Positions 16,167 to 21,560 of a stretch of 21,560 nt of DNA are shown here, in pieces (within the stretch, counting starts at the first letter, position 1; each line of letters starts with the position of its first letter). The notes under the pieces are model-generated. The model worked only from the letters and a program-made list of their open reading frames with translations. It did no database searches and had not been told where the DNA came from. This stretch comes from DATKKX01 sp035542775 (GTDB lineage: Bacteria > Planctomycetota > Phycisphaerae > UBA1845 > UTPLA1). The position numbers and the translations under genes are program-made. The DNA lies in contig DATKKX010000239.1 in NCBI GenBank assembly GCA_035542775.1, positions 1-21,560 of the forward strand, read 5' to 3'.

Positions 16167-17117
16167 TCAATAGTCGTCGTTGCGGCTGTCGCTGTACAAA
16201 TGTCGGGCATCCTCCGGGCTGCAAGCCGCCGCGATGCACCCGACCACGTTCAGGTTGTTGGACTGCAACCAGTGCAGCGACTGCCGTACCAGGTTGGATG
16301 GCGTCCGGTGCATGCGAACCACCATCAGGATTCCGGAGCACAAAGCCCCGATCACCCCGACGTCTGACAGCCGCTGCACAGGAGGTGTATCGACCAAGAC
16401 ATAGTGGTGTCTCTCGCGGATCTCATCGAACACGCGGGCCGCCATGGGAGAGTTGAGCAGCTCGGTCGGGCTGCGATCCTGGCACTGGCCGGCGGGAAGG
16501 ATGGCCAGGTTTCCCAGCGGAGTCTTGACCATGGTCTCCGCCAGCGTGGCCCGGCCCGTCAGCACGTCCGCCAGACCGGGCGAGTTCGGCACCATGAAGA
16601 GTCTGGATAGCGAGCAACCGCGAAAGTCGCAGTCCACCGCCAGCACGTTCAAATGCCGCACTTCGGCCATGATCGCGGCGAGATTGGCGGTCGTGACGCT
16701 CTTGCCTTCGCGTTGAACGCTGCTCGTGATCGCCAGGCAGGCATGCTCGCCGGTCGTGTTGCGCCGCAGGAGCCAAGTCCGGATGGCCCTGTACTGCTCG
16801 GCGATGGAGGACCAACGTTCGTTTACGCAAATCAGGGAGGGATGCACCTCCCACGGTGGAAGCGGGTCCGCCGGGCCCGCCGGCCTTCTTGAAGTGGCCG
16901 CCGAACCCAGACCGCGAATCGAGGTCAGGCGGTTCCGGGTCAGGCCCGAACAGATCTGCGAGATCCGGCTGGAAGGAATCTCGCAGACTTCCTCCGGCCC
17001 CTCCCCCGTGGCGGACACTCTATCCGCCTGGGGGGCCGTGGACTCGGCGAGGCCCACGCGGATCTGATGCTCGCGTTCCAGTTGTGCTTTCTTCAGGGCT
17101 TCCGCAATCCGACCCAT
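16167..17117 (-). CDS. Polysaccharide biosynthesis tyrosine autokinase (BY-kinase, CpsD/CapB-like)
   Basis: The ATG at 17117 begins MGRIAEALKKAQ, the usual N-terminus of exosortase-locus kinases; the longer frame to 17213 overlaps the upstream gene. The product is 316 residues. After a variable linker (about 20-90) comes EQYRAIRTWL (107-116), Walker A around 131-143 with REGKS, Walker A' LAVDCDFRG (159-167, Asp162/164) and Walker B YVLVDTPP (239-246, Asp243). The C-terminus has only two tyrosines (308 and 316), not the long Tyr cluster of enterobacterial Wzc. The kinase works with the adjacent Wzz-like protein, which lacks its own kinase domain, and its phosphorylation cycle is expected to control polymer length. 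Cytoplasmic. Confidence 0.92.
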   Translation of the reverse strand: MGRIAEALKKAQLEREHQIRVGLAESTAPQADRVSATGEGPEEVCEIPSSRISQICSGLTRNRLTSIRGLGSAATSRRPAGPADPLPPWEVHPSLICVNERWSSIAEQYRAIRTWLLRRNTTGEHACLAITSSVQREGKSVTTANLAAIMAEVRHLNVLAVDCDFRGCSLSRLFMVPNSPGLADVLTGRATLAETMVKTPLGNLAILPAGQCQDRSPTELLNSPMAARVFDEIRERHHYVLVDTPPVQRLSDVGVIGALCSGILMVVRMHRTPSNLVRQSLHWLQSNNLNVVGCIAAACSPEDARHLYSDSRNDDY

Positions 17118-17154
17118 GGTCGCATCGTCCGTTGGCGAAATATGCACCCGACGC

Positions 17155-18882
17155 CTACTTGGCGCCAATGACAAACTGATAAGCATGCGCCGGCGTCGAC
17201 CGCAAGGCCTCATAGGCGCCGGGACTCTCCACGCTAAGATAAGCCAGCGTGGTTGCCAGGAACATCGCGCTGACGGCCGCCACGGCCGCCGCCGGCACCA
17301 GGAAGTACTTGCGAATCATCCGCTTTCGGGCCACTGCCTGGCTCACGATCTCGTCGATGCCCTCGATCACCGGAATGCCCAGCGAAGTTCCCAGTTGCTT
17401 CACCGTTCGGTACGAGCGGTCGACCAGCTCCACGAACAGCATGGTCAGCGCCCCCACGGCCAGGCCTATGCCGAAGCAGATGATCATCAGATTCCGGATG
17501 CTGGGCAGCACCGGTTTCTCAACCTGTCTTACGTCCTCGATCATCGTGAAGTGAATCGTCCGATCGCGATCCTCCACCGTCATGACGTGCCGGATCGGTC
17601 CCAGGTTCTGCGCCCAGGCGTTCAGCTCGTTCTCGAGGCGGCCGGCTTCCCTCTTCACCTTCAGATAGTCCTGCCGGTGCTCGACGGCCAGTGCGCGGTG
17701 CTCCTCCAGCTTCTTCAACTGAGCCTCGATCTCGCTCTGCCGTCCCCGGGCTGCTCCGATTTTCGCATCCGCATCCGCCAGGCGCTGCTCCCGGTCACGA
17801 GCGGCGGCTTCCTCCGCCTCCCGGGCGGCCTCCGGCGAAGCCGGGAGCTTCGCTGTAATCACCTGCTCAGGCGGAGTCTGGCTCAGTTCCTCCTGAAGGG
17901 ACTTCAGTCTCGTCCTCAGGCGCTGAATGACCGGATGCTGTTCCGTCATGAACCGCACCGTTCTGCCGTCGGTGATCTCGCGGAGAACTTTCTCGATCTC
18001 GCGCTGAATCTCGGCGTATCGTGGATTCGGTCCGGTGGGTTGAAGCGAATCTTCCGGCCGGACCATCGGCTGTGACGCATTGAAAGAGCCGGCCGCCTTG
18101 TCGGCCGCTGCCTTGCGCTTCTCAGTAAGATCGGCAATCGTGCGCTCCAACTGTATGCGCTCAACGACCAGGGCGGCGTCTTCCGCCCGCGACTTGTCCG
18201 TAACCTCCGGATCGATCCCTGGATACTGCAACTCATACTCCAACAGTTGCTTCTGGACTTCGGCCAACTGGCTGCGGCAGCGATCTGATTCCGACTGGAA
18301 GAACTGCTCCACCTCGCGAAGCACCTTGGTCGTCTTGCTTCTCGCCGTGGATATGTACCGGTCGCGAATGCGCTGCAGAATGTCGGGCAGGTGCTCCGCG
18401 TCGGACAGCGTCAGGCCGATGGAAATGACGTCCCGCTGCGGAGACGTCTCCAGCGGCGTAGTCTTCAGACCCGCCGCGATCTCTGCCGCGAAAGCCTGCC
18501 GGGCGGCGATACTCATGGGCGTCAGCTCGCCGTTGGCGAAGGACTCCAGCCCCTCGGGCAGCTTCATATCCTCCAGAATCTGCTCGATGACGCTCAGATC
18601 TTTGAGATCCTGGTTCATTCGCTGCCGGATTTCGTTGTAGGGCTGGGTCCAGTTCTCGCCGGCCATGCTTGCAAACACAGGGTCGTGCTCGCGCTTGATG
18701 ACCGTGCTGCCGGCGTACTGTCGAGGCACCCACAGTGAGCAGAGCAAAGCGATCGTGGAAACGGTGCAGAACGGAAAAACGAAGTACCATCGACGGCTGC
18801 AGACCACCCGCCACACTTCACCCAGTGTGTGCCGAACGTCCGTCACCGAGAATTCTTCAAGATGGTTTTGCATGTTCATCAT
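17155..18882 (-). CDS. Chain-length determinant (Wzz/GNVR-type) with third C-terminal membrane helix
   Basis: The first of three close ATGs at 18882 gives 575 residues; the frame is open to 19269, but that part runs under the export gene and is not protein-like. Transmembrane helix 1 (about 31-52) follows a short cytoplasmic N-terminus. A long periplasmic part is largely charged coiled coil. Then comes a Pro-rich block EKPVLPSIRN and helix 2 (about 463-485). A cytoplasmic stretch (491-525) with GIPVIEGIDEI follows, and a third helix (about 526-546). Wzz proteins form periplasmic oligomers that set polysaccharide length; the cytoplasmic part usually activates the BY-kinase, encoded next. The third helix is not in classical Wzz but occurs in exosortase-associated forms. 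Confidence 0.9.
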   Translation of the reverse strand: MMNMQNHLEEFSVTDVRHTLGEVWRVVCSRRWYFVFPFCTVSTIALLCSLWVPRQYAGSTVIKREHDPVFASMAGENWTQPYNEIRQRMNQDLKDLSVIEQILEDMKLPEGLESFANGELTPMSIAARQAFAAEIAAGLKTTPLETSPQRDVISIGLTLSDAEHLPDILQRIRDRYISTARSKTTKVLREVEQFFQSESDRCRSQLAEVQKQLLEYELQYPGIDPEVTDKSRAEDAALVVERIQLERTIADLTEKRKAAADKAAGSFNASQPMVRPEDSLQPTGPNPRYAEIQREIEKVLREITDGRTVRFMTEQHPVIQRLRTRLKSLQEELSQTPPEQVITAKLPASPEAAREAEEAAARDREQRLADADAKIGAARGRQSEIEAQLKKLEEHRALAVEHRQDYLKVKREAGRLENELNAWAQNLGPIRHVMTVEDRDRTIHFTMIEDVRQVEKPVLPSIRNLMIICFGIGLAVGALTMLFVELVDRSYRTVKQLGTSLGIPVIEGIDEIVSQAVARKRMIRKYFLVPAAAVAAVSAMFLATTLAYLSVESPGAYEALRSTPAHAYQFVIGAK

Positions 18883-18900
18883 CCACTGAGCTCGCCCCGG

Positions 18901-18916
18901 CTCCGTTCGAACGGAG
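18901..18916. repeat. Perfect 16-bp palindrome between export and chain-length genes
   Basis: CTCCGTTC followed by GAACGGAG is a perfect 16-bp palindrome in the 62-bp gap between the two cistrons. In mRNA it can fold as a six-pair stem with a TCGA loop, just before the GGGGCGAG ribosome region of the chain-length gene. It may shield upstream mRNA from decay or tune translation of the downstream gene. It has no T-tract, so termination is unlikely. Confidence 0.5.
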
Positions 18917-18944
18917 GCCGCGTGCGATCCGAGGCTGCTTTCGC

Positions 18945-19736
18945 CTAGTCGGAGTAGTATGTCATGTTGCGGTACGATTCCGGCTGCATGGCTGTGTCGA
19001 TGCCCGACGAGATATTGGCCGGGGTCTGAACCGCGCTCATCACCGGCGAGACCGGCCACAAGGCCTCCTGTATTCGCAGGCCGATCCAGCCAAGCGGAGT
19101 CGGCGGTACGTATACGATGTCGTTCTCCTGGAGCAGCACGTTCTGATCGAGCCTGCCTTGCTCCGTGATCTTGTCCACATCCACCGTCAGAACCTGACGC
19201 TTCTCTTCGTCGTGACTGGGGTGAATTACCTTCACCTGGCTCTTCCAAGCGATCCGGTCGGGCTGGCACTGGGAAAGCACGTAAAGCAGCGAATCTCTGC
19301 CGGTATAGTGGTACGCCCCGGGACGAGAGACTTGGCCGAAGACGTAGAAGCGCTTGCTGTCCCGGCTGGTGACGCGGACGTTCACCTGCGGATTCTCGTA
19401 ATACCTCCGCATCAGCGACTCGATCTTCCGTGAAATCTCCGTCGTCGTCAGGCCGGACACTTCGACCTCGCCCAACAGACGCAGGGAGATCTTGCCATCC
19501 TGCCGCACCGATTCCTCTTCGCCGTCAATTTCCGCGGCCTGAGCGGAGCTGATCTCGATCGTGTCCGGCGGCTGCACGCGATACTCGGTCGAGGAGACGG
19601 AAGCCTCCCACTCATGAAGGAACTCGCTCACCTGGGTATCGCTCGTCGGCATGCAGCCTCCGGCGCCGACTGCCGCAAGCGCCCCCAGAACGGACAGAAC
19701 GCCGAGCCTTGAGCGCGTCTGAAAACCCGCTCTCAT
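18945..19736 (-). CDS. Polysaccharide export lipoprotein (Wza-like, Poly_export plus SLBB)
   Basis: From the ATG at 19736 the product is 263 residues with a clean lipoprotein signal peptide: Arg-containing start, a hydrophobic core, then GAGG-C with Cys28. The Poly_export domain (about 51-125) starts YRVQPPDTIEI and contains GKISLRLLGEVEVSGLT and NPQVNVRVT. An SLBB-like domain follows with RFYVFGQVSRPGAYHYTGR and ENDIVYVPPTPLG. The tail with LGWIGLRIQEALW may be an amphipathic helix. It forms the periplasmic and outer-membrane part of the EPS export channel. It is shorter than enteric Wza and matches the exosortase-associated size class. An ATG at 19811 has a better ribosome site (GAGG, nine-base spacing) but would give an unusually long n-region. 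First gene of the operon. Confidence 0.92.
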   Translation of the reverse strand: MRAGFQTRSRLGVLSVLGALAAVGAGGCMPTSDTQVSEFLHEWEASVSSTEYRVQPPDTIEISSAQAAEIDGEEESVRQDGKISLRLLGEVEVSGLTTTEISRKIESLMRRYYENPQVNVRVTSRDSKRFYVFGQVSRPGAYHYTGRDSLLYVLSQCQPDRIAWKSQVKVIHPSHDEEKRQVLTVDVDKITEQGRLDQNVLLQENDIVYVPPTPLGWIGLRIQEALWPVSPVMSAVQTPANISSGIDTAMQPESYRNMTYYSD

Positions 19737-20015
19737 TCCAGTAACTCGCGAGTCCGCGCGCTGCGGCGTCGACTGAGCCGGGCGCGGGCATCGTCTCGTC
19801 ACGGTGATCATCTCTGTGGTCCTCATACGTCGTGCGATAACTGAGGCGTCATATCGGGCCGGCGTTCCCGCGGTTTGACCGTGAGCTTTATCGGGTTGCA
19901 CCGGGGGCGACTGAATTTATGACTGCCGCGAAGATCCTGGCGGCGAAATGGACTGAAGCGGAAATGCCGGTTGGGCAAGATTCTCCTCGGGGCGTCGACG
20001 AGTGAAATGGATATT

Positions 20016-20025
20016 GGGACGTCCC
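20016..20025. repeat. 10-bp palindrome GGGACGTCCC
   Basis: A perfect 10-bp palindrome in the middle of the divergent intergenic region, in a position where a dimeric regulator could bind. GC-rich DNA yields such sites by chance, so the evidence is weak. Confidence 0.25.
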
Positions 20026-20147
20026 GAGCGCGCGGTACGCAGGCGCACCGAAGCCCGCCCAGCACCTCGCCCACTCCAAGCTATGGGAGCGATTGCCGGG
20101 ATCTGCCATCGCCGGCGCCGGACCCTATGGGCTTTACCGCCCCGCCG

Positions 20148-20166
20148 CGGCTTCCGGCCGTTTTTT
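20148..20166 (+). terminator. Weak terminator- or attenuator-like hairpin with T6 tract
   Basis: CGGC (20148-20151) and GCCG (20157-20160) form a four-pair stem, possibly five with a G-T pair, followed directly by TTTTTT (20161-20166) on the plus strand. The stem is short for an intrinsic terminator. If a leader transcript of the ATPase gene starts upstream, this could attenuate it. Confidence 0.25.
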
Positions 20167-20281
20167 CCGGAACTCCGGCAATCTCCGCGCCTCATCCCGA
20201 TCAGGGGAAGCCACGCCCGCCACCCATAGCTTCCCGTCAAGGCCTCTCCAAGACACATCCGATAACTGAGTGACGGGCGTT

Positions 20282-20315
20282 GTGACCCCCAGGGGCTCCC
20301 CTGCGCCGAGGTCAC
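20282..20315 (+). promoter_or_regulatory. Nested inverted repeat upstream of the secretion ATPase gene
   Basis: Outer arms GTGACC (20282-20287) and GGTCAC (20310-20315) enclose inner arms CAGGGG (20290-20295) and CCCCTG (20298-20303). The inner loops are asymmetric (two and six bases). Read as RNA it is a strong two-tier hairpin about 75 bases before the ATG. Read as DNA the GTGACC/GGTCAC pair could be an operator. No T-tract follows. Confidence 0.45.
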
Positions 20316-20351
20316 CGATGTCAGGCGTCGATGACCCGAGCACGCCCCGCA

Positions 20352-20363
20352 AAGCCCGGGCTT
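20352..20363. repeat. 12-bp palindrome AAGCCCGGGCTT before the ATPase ribosome site
   Basis: A perfect 12-bp palindrome that ends 17 bases before the GGAG ribosome site of the ATPase gene. It may be an operator or a short leader stem. Confidence 0.35.
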
Positions 20364-20380
20364 GCTGTTACATACCGGCA

Positions 20381-20384
20381 GGAG
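20381..20384 (+). promoter_or_regulatory. Ribosome binding site of the secretion ATPase gene
   Basis: GGAG ends six bases before the ATG at 20391. It supports this start, which is also where the family-typical N-terminus (MYCDFFQLERLPFNNTPDPR) begins. Confidence 0.75.
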
Positions 20385-20390
20385 CAAAGC

Positions 20391-21560
20391 ATGTACTGCG
20401 ATTTCTTTCAACTCGAGCGGCTCCCATTCAACAACACGCCAGACCCGCGGTTCTTCTTCAATACGCCCGACCACGAAGAAGCCCTGGCCTCCCTGCTGTA
20501 TGCCGCCGAGCAACGCAAAGGCTTCGTGCTCGTCAGCGGCGAAGTCGGCTCCGGCAAGACTCTGCTGAGCCGCCTCCTGCTGGCCAAGCTCGGCCCCTGC
20601 GTCAAGACCGCGGTCATCAACAACACGCGGCTCAGCGGCCCCGAGCTCCTGATGGCCATCTGCCGCGAGTTTGAGGTGGAGACGGAGGAAGAGGCGACCA
20701 TCGCCGAGATCTCGCACGCCCTCGAACAATTCCTCCTGGAACAGTACGCCCGTGACCGTCTGGCCGTCGTCGTGCTGGATGAGGCGCAAAATCTGCCGCT
20801 CGAAGCCTTCGAAGAGCTGCGCATGCTCGGAAACCTGGAGGCGGATGACGCCAAATTGTTGCAGGTGCTGATACTGGGACAGCCCGAGCTGCAGGAATCG
20901 TTCCGGCAGCCCTCCATGCGGCAGCTCCATCAACGCGTCTTCCGCACCTTCCACCTCAAGGCGCTCAACCGCGAACTGACCGAAGGTTACATCAAACATC
21001 GCCTGCACGTCGCCGGCCTGCCCGCTGACCAGGAGGTCTTTGTCCCCCAGGCGATGGAAGCGATCTATCGTCATTCCGAGGGAATTCCGCGTCTCATCAA
21101 CCAGATCTGTGACAACGCCATGCTGGCTGCATACACCGAGTCCAGCCGGCAGGTCTCGGCCAAGATCATCCATGAGGTCGTCGAGCAGATGATGGCCCTG
21201 ACAGTGGTGTCCAACGAGCCCAAGCCCAAGGGGGCCTTCGCCCGCAAGATGCTCGGCACTTCCGATCACGGCGAGAGCCCTCGCCGGGCGGTCGCCTCGC
21301 GGCGCAAGGTGCAGCGCGATGATGGCCCCGCGGAACGGGAGGCCGAACAGCAGCTCGAGCCTCTTGCCGAGCGTCTGCAGGAATTCGACGGAATGATGCA
21401 CCGCCTGGCTGATCGGCTGGAAGCCTCGGAGCGCGCCCTGGCGACAATGCAGAATGAGAAGGCGACCCCCCCGGCGCCCAGTCCCGAAGTCACCGCAGAA
21501 CTGGAGGCCGCTCGTGATATCCGCCGGCAGATCAGCGAAGCTCTCTTTCGCACCGAAAGC
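20391..21560 (+). CDS. ExeA-like AAA ATPase, exosortase/PEP-CTERM locus secretion ATPase type, partial
   Basis: The frame is open from the ATG at 20391 to the window edge (390 codons). The N-terminus FFQLERLPFNNTPDPRFFF matches ExeA/GspA-like ATPases, and this exact style is common in exosortase EPS loci. Walker A is GEVGSGKT (50-57), Walker B is VVVLDEAQNL (126-135). LGQPELQE, HLKALNRELTEGYIKHRL and GIPRLINQICD (231-241) are the later AAA blocks. After about residue 275 a linker leads to a charged, heptad-like C-terminal part that is not complete here; its end lies outside. ExeA relatives use ATP to help outer-membrane or cell-wall assembly of secretion pores; the role in EPS loci is not known. 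It is divergent from the EPS operon. Confidence 0.93.
   Translation, partial: MYCDFFQLERLPFNNTPDPRFFFNTPDHEEALASLLYAAEQRKGFVLVSGEVGSGKTLLSRLLLAKLGPCVKTAVINNTRLSGPELLMAICREFEVETEEEATIAEISHALEQFLLEQYARDRLAVVVLDEAQNLPLEAFEELRMLGNLEADDAKLLQVLILGQPELQESFRQPSMRQLHQRVFRTFHLKALNRELTEGYIKHRLHVAGLPADQEVFVPQAMEAIYRHSEGIPRLINQICDNAMLAAYTESSRQVSAKIIHEVVEQMMALTVVSNEPKPKGAFARKMLGTSDHGESPRRAVASRRKVQRDDGPAEREAEQQLEPLAERLQEFDGMMHRLADRLEASERALATMQNEKATPPAPSPEVTAELEAARDIRRQISEALFRTES

Larger units (their letters stand above)
19737..20390. other. Divergent intergenic region between EPS operon and secretion ATPase
   Basis: About 650 bp without a convincing gene. Frames on both strands are short and compositionally unlike proteins. 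The region must carry the start signals of the long minus-strand operon and of the ATPase gene. It holds several inverted repeats, listed separately, but no clear sigma-70 or sigma-54 promoter could be assigned by eye. The part nearest the export gene, 19737-19811, may instead be coding if the upstream start is used. Confidence 0.6.

Noticed and set aside
17116..18075. Plus-strand frame of 319 residues opposite the chain-length gene
   Set aside because: Leu/His/Arg-rich antisense of a coiled-coil gene; no domain seen.
18883..19269. N-terminal extension of the chain-length frame
   Set aside because: It lies under the export lipoprotein gene in another frame and is not protein-like; the real start with a Wzz N-terminus is at 18882.
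19861..19920. Possible TTGACC/TTTATC promoter elements near the export gene
   Set aside because: The spacing between the elements is far too short for a sigma-70 promoter and the direction does not suit either gene.
19917..21401. Minus-strand frame of 494 residues opposite the ATPase gene
   Set aside because: The plus strand carries Walker A, Walker B and ExeA blocks with a good ribosome site; the minus frame has no motifs.
1..21560. CRISPR array, tRNA, rRNA, insertion sequence or prophage genes
   Set aside because: No regularly spaced repeats, cloverleaf-like sequence, transposase or phage protein signatures were found on either strand.

Overview
The window is GC-rich and gene-dense. It carries most of an exopolysaccharide (EPS) locus of the type that accompanies XrtA/PEP-CTERM exosortase systems. 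Four products look like members of families usually found only beside such systems: the sugar transferase Stp1, the FemAB-like protein, the O-glycosylation-type ligase and the ExeA-like secretion ATPase. No exosortase and no PEP-CTERM substrate is visible here. The best guess for the host is a Planctomycetota-like Gram-negative bacterium. The reasons are an MJ0042-like orphan zinc ribbon, lipoprotein-type SppA and M28 peptidases, and high GC. A proteobacterial host cannot be excluded from sequence alone.

Layout: (1) 1-1247, minus: an M28 aminopeptidase-like lipoprotein with a PA-like insert, cut by the window edge. (2) 1424-4348, plus: an SppA-like S49 lipoprotein, a 62-residue zinc ribbon and a membrane-anchored SGNH hydrolase. 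(3) 4366-19736, minus: twelve co-directional genes that converge on the SGNH gene with a 17-bp gap. In transcription order they are the outer-membrane export lipoprotein (Wza-like), chain-length determinant (Wzz-like), tyrosine autokinase, FemAB-like protein, Stp1 glycosyltransferase, GT-B glycosyltransferase, polysaccharide deacetylase, a GT9-like protein of unclear family, two more GT-B glycosyltransferases, an O-antigen-ligase-like protein and a GT-C membrane glycosyltransferase. Several junctions are GTGA, ATGA or TGATG overlaps, so this is very probably one operon. (4) 19737-20390: a divergent intergenic region of about 650 bp with several inverted repeats. (5) 20391 to the window end, plus: the secretion-type AAA ATPase, cut by the edge.

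How the genes fit together: cytoplasmic glycosyltransferases would build a repeat unit, which the deacetylase and FemAB-like protein may modify. The ligase-like and GT-C membrane proteins would act on lipid-linked sugar at the periplasmic face. The chain-length protein and tyrosine kinase would set polymer length, and the export lipoprotein would carry it across the outer membrane. A priming sugar-phosphate transferase, a flippase and the exosortase are not in the window and would be expected nearby.

No tRNA, rRNA, CRISPR array, insertion sequence or attachment site was seen. The most interesting unexplained items are the GEFGWEL protein (10129-11115), the nested inverted repeats before the ATPase, a perfect 16-bp palindrome between the export and chain-length genes, and a REP-like hairpin inside the N-terminal part of the SGNH reading frame.
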